Origin: Diprion similis
Taxonomy: Eukaryota > Arthropoda > Insecta > Hymenoptera > Diprionidae
NCBI RefSeq assembly: GCF_021155765.1
Contig: NC_060116.1
Span: 6,386,001-6,450,000, forward strand
Direction of reading: 5' to 3'
DNA: 64,000 bases
Positions 9,570-21,533 of the stretch are shown piece after piece. The notes under the pieces were generated by a model, which had not been told where the DNA came from, did not search any database, and saw only the letters and a program-made list of their open reading frames with translations. Within the stretch, counting starts at the first letter, position 1, and the number at the start of each line of letters is the position of its first letter. The translations under genes and the position numbers were made by a program.

Positions 9570-12099
9570 ATGGTGGTTTTATGGTCAGCCAGGCCGGGCT
9601 GGCTCGGAAAATTAGGCCTTTTGCTGCTGGTCTCTTGGCTTTTAGTTCTCATTTTGTCTGTTTCCTACATATTCAAGAATAGCCCGTCTTCGCCATACAG
9701 CGATAGCCCAACTGATAGAGATCATGCACAAAGATTGGCACAAATAATTAGTGATTTTGATGTTCTTAAGAAACAAAATGAAGCTCTCAAAAACATCATT
9801 TTGGGGTAAGTCGATTGCAAATAGGATATTATCATTTCTGTCATTTTTACTGTCATCTGAATTATTTGCAATCGTAACATGCCTTTGACGGTAATATCTT
9901 GCTGTTTTGATATTCACTTGATATTAAGACAATTTTGATGTCATTTATGTACCCACGAATTGTTGCATACATCAATACTCGCTTGTTTTGTATAATCGTC
10001 AAATATGTCTAATAGCAAACAAACTTCAGTACTGTCAAACCTGTCATTCGATTATTCAACTTTATTTCATCATAGTGAGAGTTCGAAACACATGCAAGGA
10101 GATCATTTGGGTATGCTGCAAGAGAGATTAGATAAGGCATCTATTTATTACGATTTATTCGAGAACAATGGGCGTCAAAAGCTTCCAAAAAACGGTGAGC
10201 CATCTTTGGAATATGAACAATTGAGACGCAGGATACGCGACGGTGTGCAAGAAATGTGGTAAATCAAAATTGTGATCTATAACCAGTAATAAACTCTGTG
10301 GATTATCTGAATAATTTAGCAGAGCCAGCAATGCATCTTGTTACGAATGACCCTGTTTGCCAACTAATCAACATTCATTATCATCTTATACATGGTGCTA
10401 TGTATTTCATTTTCATAGGTACTACGTGAACTCAGAGTTGAAAAATATCAAGAAAAACAGCCACGACTTCACACCCGAACAGAGAGATAAAGATATTCAG
10501 GATGCATTGAAAAACGTTTGGGAGCACAAAAAATCGCTAATATCAGATATAGATCGATTAGCTTTGGTCGATGGGTATCAGGATTGGCGGGAAAAGGAAG
10601 CCAAAGATTTATCTGACCTCGTACAACGGAGATTTAAGTAAGTATCCATGAAGTACCATCGCGATGTACATGCACGATGTCGAATATTCGTATTAAGCTG
10701 ACTAATTATCGAATACAATTCCATCACTTAGCTATACATTGTTCAACATATACCAGATGTCATGTTATTATTATTATTTTTAAGATATCTACAAAATCCT
10801 AGCGAGTGTGACAGAGCTCAAAAATTGGTATGCAGCTTGAACAAAGGATGTGGATTTGGTTGTCAGGTAAGAATTGGGAATAGTTTGAGAGACTAATTTT
10901 TGCAGTACTATAATTATTGTGAATATTTTTAAACGTATTTTCAGATAAGTAGAATCTTATATTCTGTTGATGAAGTTCTGAGAAATCACAATGTTGAAAA
11001 GTTCATAAGTGTTCAAGTTCGCATAAAATGTTCACAGGTCCATCACGCCGCCTACTGTTTCTTGGTGGCTTATGGTACAGAAAGAACTTTAATTCTCAAG
11101 TCCAGAGGCTGGAGATATCATAAAGATGGATGGGAGGCGGTCTTTAAGCCTGTGAGCGATACATGTTTGTCACCTACAGGCGGGTCTCATGCCAACTGGC
11201 CTGGCGATTCAACAAAACAAGTTGTTTCGTTACCAATTGTTGACAATGTGTATCCAAAGCCCATATACCAGCCACCAGGTGTGCCGGCAGATATAGCCCC
11301 TAGATTGGAGAAGCTGCATGGCCATCCCATTGTATGGTGGGTTGGCCAAGTTTTGAAATACCTGTTGAGACCGCAAGAAAATCTCGACAAAGTATTGGAG
11401 TATTCCAAGGAGAAGATGGGCTTCAAATCGCCGATTGTTGGGATTCACGTTCGTAGAACGGATAAAGTTGGTACAGAAGCTGCCTACCATGATATAGATG
11501 AATATATGATAAAAGTAAACGAATATTTTGATCAGCATGACGTAAAGCTTGAAGACAGGCGAGTGTTTTTAGCCAGTGATGATCCGAAAGTAATAGTAAC
11601 AGCGAAAGAAAGGTACCCCACATATCAGATAATCGGTGATCCAGAAATTGCTAAAACTGCGTCAGTATCAAGACGATACTCAGATACGTCGTTGCAGGGT
11701 ATCATAGTTGATATACATTTGTTATCATTGTGCGATTATTTGGTTTGTACATTTAGCTCGCAGGTATGCAGAGTTGCTTATGAAATTATGCAATCGTCTT
11801 ATCCAGATGCTTACAATCGGTTCGCCTCGTTAGACGATGTTTATTATTATGGAGGACAGAATCCACACCCGCACATAGCCAGGCTCGACCATACGCCGAG
11901 AAAGAGCAGTGAATTAGAATTAAAAATTAATGATCCGGTAGAGGTCTTTGGTAATCACTGGAATGGTTATTCCAAGGGACGTAATGTACGAACAAACACG
12001 GTTGGTCTATATCCAAGTTTTAAAGTTAGAAACCCCATAGAGGCTGTTGATTTTCCTAAATATCCAGAAGTCCCAATCGAGATGAACAAAGAGCAATGA
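9570..12099 (+). CDS. FUT8: Alpha-(1,6)-fucosyltransferase (FUT8, GT23), 613 aa, five exons
   Basis: Coding exons are 9570-9805, 10016-10258, 10419-10637, 10785-10866 and 11038-12099 (1842 bp with stop). All junctions are GT-AG and in frame. FUT8 is a Golgi type II enzyme that adds fucose from GDP-fucose in alpha-1,6 linkage to the innermost GlcNAc of N-glycans. Visible features are a short cytosolic tail, a signal-anchor helix (about residues 14-33), a helical stem, the cysteine-rich KGCGFGCQ segment ending exon 4, and the donor-binding [12 protein letters not shown] motif (about 397-408, containing the conserved Arg pair). A C-terminal SH3-like domain (about 555-600) includes [10 protein letters not shown]. 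Length fits insect orthologues and exceeds the roughly 575 aa of vertebrates, mainly in the stem. The least certain boundary is the exon 2 acceptor (10014-10015), chosen because it alone kept frame with a usable AG. The next gene, DNAJC4-like, lies 2.3 kb downstream on the same strand. Confidence 0.96.
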
Positions 12100-12187
12100 A
12101 AATTTGCTCCTATTGAAGATAAGACGAGATACTGGGAAATGAATACGACAAGTATTTTTTAAGTTAGTGTCCAAGACAGAAGAATAG

Positions 12188-12352
12188 GACTGTGCAAATT
12201 CTCGAAAACAAAGCGTGTATAATAAGTTTAAAAATATTATTATACACACTTTGTTTTTGAGGAACAAACTGTGCAAATTCTTGCAAACAAAGCGTGGATA
12301 ATGAATTGAAAAATATTATACACGTTTTGTTTTTGAGAATTTACACAGTACC
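12188..12352 (+). repeat. Duplicated hairpin in the FUT8 3' flank
   Basis: ACTGTGCAAATTCT occurs at 12189 and again at 12268. Each copy is followed by a self-complementary segment (CAAAGCGTGTATAATA pairing with TATTATACACACTTTG, and a close variant). The block closes with GAGAATTTACACAGT, the complement of its start. It begins 89 bp after the FUT8 stop and so probably lies in the 3' UTR. It may be a MITE remnant or a transcribed RNA structure. Confidence 0.7.
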
Positions 12353-14280
12353 TGCCTTGTAATTATTGATTGTGAATATACAGTGCTAAATTCCTCCTGT
12401 TAAATTTGACATAAATTAGGATCATGTACATATACAACTAAGATATTTATATTGAAATTCTCGAATCACTGTTACTACATTATTAGGAAATTTAAGATAA
12501 AAAACCTGCAGAGAAAACGATGGATATTTTATGAGTCATAAAACAATGCAAATAACATGACATCTGTGCCAACGCAATCAAAATATTGCGAGTTAATACT
12601 ACCTGACGAAATCGATACATATATCAGGCGTAAAAGTTTTATTAGTTATCTATGATACAAATTGTACAATGTACAGAATTTCGAAAATCTATTGGACTAC
12701 ATAATATATTTAATGAAATAATTTATTGAACAAAATTATAAAATATTATTTGTTTTAGTTTTGTTAGTGTTACACGAATCATTGTTAATATGGAGTTGAT
12801 ATTTTTTATGCTCTGTATAAAGAATCGACGGGTACATACGCAAATACTCAGTAATCAGTAAAGATACATTAAACTGGGATGATTGTAACTTGTATTATAA
12901 ATTCATACTAATGCGTATACAAATACATGTATATAATCATGCGATTACTGGAGGGGAGCAGCATTTCAAAACATTATTATTTTAGTAAAAACTATAATAT
13001 TGAGTGGAAGAAGAAAATGTAACTGAACAAACAAGAAACAAAAACACGGGTACGAACTTTCATTATTAGCTACATTTCGTAGAATATTTATTTTCGTAAC
13101 GAAAGTTTCCAAATACATACGTTGTTTTAACGTCTATGTAATAGATATTATAACTGAAATTCCCGTACAGAAATAATCGAAGTATTATAACACAATAGAT
13201 AGAATTATTGAAACCACAGCCCTTCTGTAAGTATTTCTGAAATCGATCGTTAGTAGAAAATCCCGGAATTGACAGCAAGCAAAATATTTTATATAAGAAA
13301 TAAACGTAGTGCTACGTTATAAAAATTATCAGGGCTTGTACATTGCGTTAGTAATTATTTAATATTTAATGCTAATTGTTAAGAATTTGGTAAAATTACA
13401 TATGTGTGTGTGTGTGTCTTTATATATACATTTATAATAAAGACATACACGCACAATGTGAAGCTGAGCCTACACATATAACCATCATCATGGGGCATTC
13501 CCAGCAATTTTTTGGACCTATTCTATAAATATTGTAATATATTTTCTACCGTAATCCAGAAATTTGACAAAAAAAATAATTAAAAAATGAGTAAATTTTT
13601 ACTATACTAAAGAATTGAATTGAAATTGCTATCAAATAATAAATATTTCATTATTCAACACGTAGAACGCTTGAAGAATTTATGATTGAAACTCGATACC
13701 TCTAAAAGTAGTGGTAACTCAATGTTAATACGGAATAAACGCAGAAAGAAGATATTTTTCGATTTCAAGTTATTCGTATGTAAGACCGTATTCGCGACTA
13801 TGTTCTGAAGTCTGAAGTATATTACGTCAAAGCTGGCAGAGAGAGCCCACGCTCGCACTTTTTGTATCTTTTTTCGACACGAAATATGTTTCTGCATCTT
13901 TTTCAACTAATTTTCGAGGTGCATCGCCAGTACACGCGTGTCAGTCGCTATTTATATTTTTCTGTACTACTTTGTAGCTTTCAAGAGCACTAGTGCTTAA
14001 AAGTCGACTTTTGCTTATAAAAATTGACAGATGATAGCGCAGAAAATACGATTTGTCGCATGTGCGCAATTAGGGACTTTGGACTCTTGTGCCTTTCGCA
14101 CACACCATCTCCACAAATGCAACTACAAAGGATACGCTGCTTCCCTGAAATACGGCAAAGTATTGCTCGGTTACCGACGTGAATCTATGTACCGACAGTA
14201 ATCTCGAAAATTAGTTCGGGAAATATATTTCGTGACAGAGGGCGTTACGAACGTTGGAGTGGCTAAATCATAGTCAAATA
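12353..14280. other. FUT8 3' flank and intergenic spacer
   Basis: AT-rich, with a short (GT)n run near 13402-13417 and no supported exon. AATAAA words at 13299-13304 and 13436-13441 are candidate plus-strand poly(A) signals, but neither is close enough to the FUT8 stop to be assigned with confidence. Confidence 0.5.
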
Positions 14281-14282
14281 TG

Positions 14283-14290
14283 GCCGCCAT
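14283..14290 (+). promoter_or_regulatory. YY1/Pho-like site upstream of DNAJC4
   Basis: GCCGCCAT lies 71 bp upstream of the DNAJC4-like ATG within ATGGCCGCCATG. The GCCAT core and flanks match the YY1/Pleiohomeotic motif common near start sites of animal housekeeping genes. No TATA box is evident. Confidence 0.35.
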
Positions 14291-14360
14291 GTGACAGCCG
14301 TCAAGTTCGTGCAGTGGATATTATGAAAATTCTAGATCAGTTCACTGATCAGTAGTCAAA

Positions 14361-15645
14361 ATGTACAAAATTGCGGGCTCAAATATCCGAGACGTTCTTT
14401 TTCTTTGCCGATGTTATGGAAGTGTGAGGTATGGCGAATATTACGTAATTAAAACTTCATGTCACTACGACGAATGGAGGTTATATTATGTTGCACATCC
14501 TAGTCTGGCTGTTATTCAACTTCCCACGTCGAATGATCACTGCCTGTATTCCAAACTGTGAATTTGTTTACGTTTTAGGAACCAGTCTAACCATTATGAT
14601 TCACTGTGTATCAAAAATGATGCTACGCAAAAAGAAATCCGTGAAGCGTTTATAAAACTATCGAAAGAAGTGAGTTTACCGTCAAAGTTTGATATGATTT
14701 TTGTAACATAAGTAAGCCGCTTTATTCTTCGTCTCTAACATTCATTTCAAAGACATGATTGCCATACAAATGTGAACGGTTATTGGTATTTGTAAATGTG
14801 TCAGTCGTCGAAACAACTAATAATCCACTCAGGTTTGTATTTCAATTAATACATTGGCTTTAATTTTATCATTCTTGCAGCTCAACCTACTCCCTCCTCA
14901 GAATTATCTTACCATAGTATTGTTTCAGCTTCATCCTGATGTAGGGGACAGTGGCAGCCACGCAAAATTTGTAAAAGTAAACGAGGCTTACAAAGTTTTG
15001 AGTAAGGCTCATACCAGACAACAATACGATAATCAATTAAGATATGGATACACATATGCTTCACCTAGAAGAGCACAAACTGACTACGATGCTGAGCCAG
15101 TGTAAGGATTATTAATTTTTATTTTGAAGAATTAATTTCATGATTATATTATCCCCTATTTACATTTGGAATCACTTTCTAGTGAAATTTTTCCCATCAT
15201 CATCTTCATTCTAAAAATAATAAGGAAAGTTATGTTTGGAATTGTGACTTTACCTGATGTGGTTTGCAATTTCCACACCCGTTTTATGCTTATATTTTTT
15301 CACAGTTACCAGGATCCGGTATACAAGGCGGCTCATAATCCAAGAAGAACTGAATTTCACGATGATTACTATGGAATAAAGGGTGTAAGACGTTTTTCAA
15401 ACTTGACAATAGCATTGATCTGCATAGCAGTTGCCTCTGTGGTACTTGCAATGGAAATGATGATAATCCGCCATTCTGTTAAACGAAGTCAAAACTACTT
15501 GAAAAGACGTAGTATTGAAATCCAGGGTAACTATGACAGATCACGCTCCGCGATGGCTACTAGGACTCATGAAGAACAAATAGAATATTTGCAGAAGGAG
15601 TATAACCTTCGAAACGGGATTCATGATTTAGGAAACGAAAAGTAG
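14361..15645 (+). CDS. DNAJC4: DnaJ homolog subfamily C member 4-like membrane J-protein, 223 aa
   Basis: Coding exons are 14361-14428, 14579-14669, 14929-15101 and 15306-15645 (672 bp with stop), all GT-AG and in frame. J-proteins stimulate the ATPase of Hsp70 partners through the HPD loop. The J domain spans about residues 27-90, with helix II ending in KLSKE and HPD at 55-57. The loop is followed by KFVKVNEAYKVLSK and QYDNQLR. After a linker rich in Pro, Arg and Asp, one hydrophobic helix (about 144-165) is followed by a basic, probably cytosolic or matrix-facing tail. An N-terminal J domain plus one membrane span at about 220-240 aa is the DNAJC4 arrangement. Client and exact membrane are not deducible. 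Open frames that run on into introns 2 and 3 are read-through and not part of the model. Orthology to DNAJC4 rests on architecture. Confidence 0.9.
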
Positions 15646-16076
15646 GTAACGAATTTTTGGAAAACCAAGTAGAATACGAAATAATCTGTTTTACCGACCG
15701 AAACGTCATTGAGGCAAAAAGCACTAGTTAATGTAGATACAAATCTAGCCACAGATTTAGAGAAAATTTAGGTATAGCATGTGAATGGATTAGACGTCTA
15801 AAGCGAACGAAAAAAAAAAAAAAAATGAAGTTCTGGCTGTAACTGCATTTTTAATTTATATTTTTTTTCTCTACTGTTTAACCGTCGCTTAATACCTCAC
15901 ATGGCTACACTGCAGGCTGTGTCCATTTATGTTACAAATAATAGGTTTATACCTGTGTACAGTAAAATGATTGTATAATTGAAATATACAGAGAGATTTT
16001 AACCGTATATGTAAGCGTGTACATACATATGTATATATTAAGAAATATTCTTTTTTTTGCGTTTGGTTAAAAGTTG

Positions 16077-16119
16077 AATAAAACTTTTCACAACGTTGTG
16101 CAGAATCAATTTTAATAAA
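16077..16119 (+). terminator. Poly(A) signals for the DNAJC4-like gene
   Basis: Two AATAAA hexamers (16077-16082 and 16114-16119) lie about 430-470 bp after the stop codon. With the minus-strand signal at 16263-16268 they suggest the two convergent transcripts end within about 200 bp of each other. Confidence 0.5.
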
Positions 16120-16262
16120 ATACCTACGTAATTACTCTGGCGAGTACTAATTGACATTATTCTTTCAACTTCGTCATTCAAAAATTTCTGTGGTACTGCT
16201 GGTGAAATTCTTGGAGTTTATAATACAGAGTTGGCCAACTTGATGAGACCCGAAATCTACTG

Positions 16263-16268
16263 TTTATT
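16263..16268 (-). terminator. Candidate poly(A) signal for AANAT
   Basis: TTTATT on the plus strand reads AATAAA on the minus strand, about 500 bp downstream of the AANAT stop. It is the first such hexamer I see in that interval. Confidence 0.35.
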
Positions 16269-16539
16269 GTCCACACTCTATACAATCTACCAATCTCAAA
16301 TCTTTACCACAGAATGAAATGAAATATTTTTTGACAGAGTCATGTATTTGTTTTTGCTTTGTTGCGATTGATCGGTTGGCCATCCCTGGTGTAATGAATA
16401 GTATGTGTAGCACTTTGTTGAGCGAAAAACATTTAACTTAAAATATATCTTTTTTTTTTGTAAATTTTTAGTACTTACTTCAATTGCAGTCACAGTGATT
16501 GTATAATTGACAGATTCTTATGTACAATTATTATAAATT

Positions 16540-16615
16540 ATTGAATTATTAATAATATAATAATAACAATAACAATAATATAATAATAATATTAATAATG
16601 ATGGTAATGAAATAA
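16540..16615. repeat. AAT/AAC-type trinucleotide-rich tract
   Basis: An imperfect run of TAATAATAA and ACAATAACAA words lies in the presumed 3' UTR of the minus-strand AANAT gene. It is low-complexity sequence. Confidence 0.7.
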
Positions 16616-16763
16616 TTTAATTTAAAGTATGTGGGAAATAATTAACATTTTACCTGTACAATAAATTCAAAGGAATCGAAGGGCACTTTGCTGGATAATA
16701 ATTGGCTTAAATATATGTTAGTTTGAACGAGATCCTTACGACGAACTATAGTACGCAAGGATC

Positions 16764-19700
16764 TTAGATTTTCTTAACGTAAGTTACGATTCCTGCGTGT
16801 GGATCAGATGGTGTAAAAATTGGCTTTCCATCTTCGTCGACGTACTCGGCATATGGAAGGGCGTACGTGGTTTCGAATCCGAGTCGCTGACACAACTTTC
16901 CCGAATAGAAAGAGCTGCAATCGCATCGTAAAACGTCGAAACCGAGGTCCTTGGCCAAATTTCTGGACGAACGAAGAAAGAAACAAAATTGTAAGTAATA
17001 TGCATTAATAAATGTACGTTGTGAGTTTTTTTCTCACATTAGAAACAACGCAGTGGGTGAAAATCTTCGAAACTGCAAGTTTGGTCATCTTTGCATTCTG
17101 TTATGTTTCATAAATATAAAAGAAAAAGAAATGCAAGAATCTGTACCAAACTGTCGGATGGCTAGAGCGATGTGATATTTATGATAAATCAACTCAAGGC
17201 ATTTATAAATAAATAAAAACCACTTTCCTTTTACTGAAGTTATAAATATAGTGATTTGGGTCAATGATTTTTACTGTTCTTACCGAACGGATCAACGGAA
17301 GTCGGTGCTTCAAATCATTCATCATATCAAAAAACACTCTATTCGTGCTTTCTACCGTAAAATTGGCAAGTAAAATTTTGTTTAGGAAGTCAGCGATGAA
17401 GGAAATACTTAATATCAAAACTACTTTAAATTTTTTATATTTGCGGGGACGGTTGATTTGACGGACAATAAATTTTACGCTTCCAACGCACGATCATTCT
17501 TTTCTTTTATACTACATTCGAGATTGTGTTGACGCATCATTTTGCCCAGCTACTTACTCTGTTCTTTCCACCAGCGCTTTGGCCACACCTCTGCCTCTCC
17601 ATGTTCCGTCGACGGAAATTATTCTCAATTCCAATACCCTCTGATCGGGGAATTTTTTCGCCAGGCCAGCTTTCTTGTCTACGTGACACAAGAGTTTCAA
17701 AATTTTTTTGAATTTCGGATTCTCACAGTTCGTTACGTACTCTGGCTCCCCCTCCGTGGGCGGTTCCATAACTCCTGATAAGACGAGAAAGGAATAAATA
17801 AATATCCAAGTTAGGTATATTGCATTTCATTGAGACAATTACAATTATACTTTTTTTCTATTTCCTTCGGTGAACAATGACTATAAATGTGAGAATAAAA
17901 AAAAATAATATCTAGGTGGATGAACGATTGGGGAAATTTTATTACATTTTTTATTTTGATACTCTAGTAGTTTAGGGAAAAATCAGCCGGAAAAATAGTT
18001 TTTTCGCGATACTTTTCATCACCGTGAAAAGGAAAGAGATGATTTCGAAAACAGCCGAGTAGAAAATTTTTAACATTAGACAGCCAAATGTAAACGTTTT
18101 TACAGGAAAATTGTCGTTTTTGAGGTCATCGCGGGAGTTTCACGGATAGACCGATATTTTTCTAAAAACCTGTTTTTCGAATTCTGGAGGTTCGAAAACG
18201 TTCGAAAAGATTTGTTGAAATTGGTGTGAAAAAAGTGATTATCGACCAAAACTAATAAATAATTTTCTTATATCACCAAAGGTGGTGAAAAGTAATAATT
18301 TGGAAATATCATTTGTTTTTTAATTCAAAACAAATTATAATCTGAAACAACATGTTGAAAAGAAGCTACTCTGTGACGTCATTAATGCTAAAGTATATTT
18401 ATGCAATTCCCTAGAACTTTTGCAATTATCACTTATAACGAAAATGAAATAAATATGACCTAATTATTTTTGAATTCTCTACTTTATACACATACAAAAA
18501 GTAAAAAATCAGTTTTCCTTTCGCAGTTTCGTCGCTTGTACCGTGTGTCCGTGAGGAAAGTGAGCACCTTATGCGTGTCGTTAAAAAATATCCCTAGGAA
18601 CCACCGTAGCTGTGGGCTCCTAGGAATATTTTCCGACAGTCGCTATTGTTCTTGCGTCGGCTGGTCAATCAGGCGGTAACTGTCGGCCAATAAAATTCGA
18701 ACGATTTGACGCACGCGCATAAAGTGCTCACTTTCCTCATGGACACACGGTATAACTTTGGGTTGTTGGTTTTTTTTTCTTTGTTTTTTTTTTTTGCCTC
18801 GCACAGCTGCAGAAATATGCGCGAATGCGTAATTTCGCGGTAATATCTCACCGTTGAGTAATACCCCTATAATTTCACCAGATGCGGAAACTGCCATCAT
18901 ACTGAGGTTGTCGTCGATGCTCGACATGCTGTAATCTTCTAGTTCAACGCAGGTGCTGTTCTCTCCATCGGGAATCAGTCGGATTGAATGATTTAATGGT
19001 TCGTCTCTGAAGAAGAATCGCCTAAGGAATTTCAGAACGTTCTCCTTGTCTTCGGCGGTAATTATTCTGAAATGGTAGTCCATTTCCCCCCTCGACGAAG
19101 CCTTGTCCGCCAGCTGAAACGTTCATTCAAACAGGTATGTCAAGTATTGTCAGTCTCTGTACATATCTCTCAATTGTTGACGAAGGAGCAGAAATTATCT
19201 AATTTTTTCTAATGATTTTCGAACGAACCGAATTTATAGTTGCAAGTGCAGTATAGATGAGGTTTACAGGCGAAAATTCGTGACAGATTTGATTTTGTAC
19301 AAAGTTTGCGCGGGATTGTTATAAGAGAAAGATTTTAAAACTAGCATATCTTTAATAATGTTGAAGTAGAAAAAAAATGTACATCTCGAATTTCAGGAAA
19401 GCTTTGTTGGTTGTAATTAATTTCGAGCAATTTTACATTTATTTCGTTTGCTTTAACTATCAAAAATATAATTGCACTCTGCATCGATATTTTCACCTCG
19501 GCGACGACAGTGGCATAACTCAAAAATTGGCATTTTCGAACGGAAAACATATTTGGATTTGTAAAGTTCGAATCTGTAAGCTTGAAAAGTGACGTTTTTG
19601 TGGTGAAAAAATCACATACTAACTTCTGAATTAATTTATTTCTGTTTTCAATTTGTCGGTAAATAATCAAAAAGCAATCTGCTTACTTCCGATCAGCTTG

Positions 19701-20609
19701 AAAATTTCTAAAATTAGTCTGACGAGTTCTGCCTTCCAGTATTTTAACAAATTCAGTTGCATAACAGGAATGTGAGATGTGAAAATAATGAAAAAAATGT
19801 AATAAAATTATGGCCATGTTTTCTGTTTCATTTAATGATGTCTGCAGATTTTACAGGTCAATATTCGACCTTGTTTCGGCCTGTGAAATCTACAGAAATC
19901 ATTTAATGTCATAAATTTCGATTGTGCACTTCGTTGTCGTCGAGTTTGTACTGTACCTACTTGTTGTCCTTGAACCTTCATTTTTCCTTATACTTTAAGG
20001 GGCCGCTATATTTCTTTACATATTGCGACTCTGAAATTTACTCGAAGCTGAAACTTTTCCATTCAGTATTTTTTTTTATTTCTTTTAATCAGATTTATAG
20101 TTTTCCAGTTGTACTGGATTGAATATTTATAGTTGCGTTGAAATTGTTGCAGAATATTAATACTGATTAGAATTTTATTCTTCCAAGGATTACAGATTAT
20201 AAATTTTAATTTTCTCCTAAGTAAGGCGAATTATTCTCCGTCAGGATGAAAATTACTTGAGCAGATTTACGGTGTAACAATGCGGATTAGCGTCGTTTAT
20301 TAATATAGGATTATATTTTCATTAGGATGCCTCGTGTAGCGGTTATTATTTAGTAATTAGTTTGAGGCAGAGATTTAATAAAGTGTACATTAAAATCCCG
20401 CAGCAGGTATTAGCGATGCTGTTGCGAGTTCGTTTGATAATATTTCAACGGACTAAATGAAGGATGAAAATCAGAAATGTAGACAAATATTTACAGCCTC
20501 TTACCGAGTATCGGGATATTCTTGGGGCATCTTTGGCGAAGTCAGTTTGTCGCTTGTCATTGTTTCGAAGCGTGGTTGTCTGCATTTTTGATACGAGTTG
20601 AGCCTCCAT
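16764..20609 (-). CDS. AANAT: Arylalkylamine / dopamine N-acetyltransferase (GNAT family), 260 aa, four exons
   Basis: Coding exons in transcript order are 20609-20505, 19113-18852, 17774-17558 and 16962-16764 (783 bp with stop). All junctions are GT-AG with matching phases 0, 1 and 2. Insect AANATs transfer acetyl from acetyl-CoA to dopamine, octopamine, serotonin or tryptamine, serving cuticle sclerotisation and amine turnover. Visible features are RRFFFRDEPLN, with Glu73 where I recall the Drosophila catalytic Glu47; LSMMAVSASGEIIGVLLNG (strand pair); the acetyl-CoA loop RGRGVA (182-187), matching R-x-x-G-x-A; and Ser211/Ser215 spaced like the recalled second and third triad residues. RLGFETTYALPYAEY near the end is typical of the family. 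Exon 1 gives a 35-residue hydrophilic N-terminus. Met46 in exon 2 could start a shorter isoform, as Drosophila has two N-terminal forms. Insects have several paralogues, so the exact substrate is not settled. Confidence 0.92.
17775..18851 (-). other. AANAT intron 2 with MITE and CRE
   Basis: A 1.08-kb intron bounded by AACG|GTGAGA (donor, 18851) and TTATCAG (acceptor, 17775). It holds the TA-flanked MITE at 18541-18750 and a TGACGTCA octamer at 18374-18381. The reading frame of exon 2 stays open through the donor, across the right end of the MITE, as far as 18643. That extension is intronic. Confidence 0.75.
18539..18752. mobile_element. MITE, 210 bp, TA-flanked (Tc1/mariner-like)
   Basis: Terminal inverted repeats start CCGTGTGTCCGTGAGGAAAG at 18541 and end with their complement at 18750. 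They match over about 38 bp with few differences. Both ends are flanked by TA, the target duplication of Tc1/mariner elements. A second hairpin (AAAATATCCCTAGGAA and its complement, about 18586-18636) lies inside. It is too short for a transposase. It sits in AANAT intron 2, 99 bp from the exon 2 donor. Confidence 0.8.
19834..19906. other. Short-loop hairpin in AANAT intron 1
   Basis: Two 26-nt arms, AATGATGTCTGCAGATTTTA at 19834 and the complementary arm ending at about 19906, pair with about four mismatches around a loop of about 20 nt. The size is like a microRNA precursor, but I match it to no known microRNA. The rest of the intron (19114-20504) shows nothing recognisable. Confidence 0.45.
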
Positions 20610-20910
20610 TTTCAAATTGTAAGAACCAAGTTGAAACTGTATAGAGGAAAACTGGGAAAGGCGTTGGCAAAAAGTAGGAAATAATAAATAATTTTAGAAG
20701 AACAATAGGAAAGATGTGCGGGAACTGCCAAAGTCACTTTCACTAGTCTCATCAAGTCTTGTATTAATACAAGAAAACTACGCAGGTCGAAACGAGTGTT
20801 TTCATCGAAAATACGAGATAGCTTGAATAGGAAAAACTCCCCGCGTGATATATGTATAAAATTAAACTCCTCCGCATCGGGTGTTGTCGCGATTGGTAAT
20901 AATGTTGCAC

Positions 20911-20943
20911 TGCGGCGAGTGATATGAGGCGTTCGCTTATATA
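20911..20943 (-). promoter_or_regulatory. Candidate TATA promoter for AANAT
   Basis: On the minus strand TATATAAG spans 20943-20936. An initiator-like GCAGTG has its A at 20911, about 32 nt downstream. This would give a 5' UTR of about 300 nt before the ATG at 20609. TATA promoters are common for regulated insect genes. It is sequence-only evidence. Confidence 0.4.
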
Positions 20944-21354
20944 GGCTTTAAAGCCGGTCGGCAAAAGCCATTCTTACAGGTTAAAGGACGAGGCTTGGCT
21001 ATAGTTTTCGACTGGTATCGTTTCGCTAACGAGATCACCGCGGAGATTACACTCGCGGCTGACCTTACACGCCCACGTAAGGATACGGAAATGGGGAAAC
21101 ATGTCTTTTGCTGGACGACAGCCAAAGGAGTTGCGTTAATCTGCGTCCTCGAGAGGTGAATCAGGGCGCCGCGACACTGTTCTGTACCGGAACTGAATCT
21201 TTCGACCGAATCAAACGGGCCTGCGAGTATATTGACGCCGAAAACGTTTTACGCACGCGATATGAACCATTGGAAAATGTGCATTTACGCAGTTCGATTT
21301 TCAAATTTGTTGATAAAAAGTGATTTTTATGCAACATTTCAGTCTGTAAGATTA

Positions 21355-21533
21355 GATTTTCGAAGCCTTTGGAGCGTGTGTAAAACGTCCCGTTTCTGAA
21401 CAGTGCGGTAAGAAAAGATTGGCGCATGCGCACAACCGAAATACTCTGTTTTACACACACTAGGGCTTTCTTCGGCGCATGCAATTTTACGCACTGTGTC
21501 GTCGAGCACAAGTTACCTAACCTCAATTTTCAG
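21355..21533. repeat. Dispersed GC-rich repeat, copy 1
   Basis: Begins ATTTTCGAAGCC and ends CCTAACCTCAATTTT. It matches 24128-24311 in the same orientation along its length with many substitutions. It has internal symmetry (GTGTGTAAAAC against GTTTTACACACAC) and a GCGCATGCGC palindrome at 21422-21431. It is probably a short transposon-derived repeat. Confidence 0.7.

Noticed and set aside
14854..14928. Upstream part of the open frame in front of DNAJC4 exon 3
   Set aside because: An acceptor (TTGTTTCAG) ends at 14928, and joining there to exon 2 gives a continuous J domain.
18643..18851. C-terminal extension of AANAT exon 2
   Set aside because: It runs past a good GTGAGA donor into a MITE, and splicing at that donor restores the family sequence in frame.
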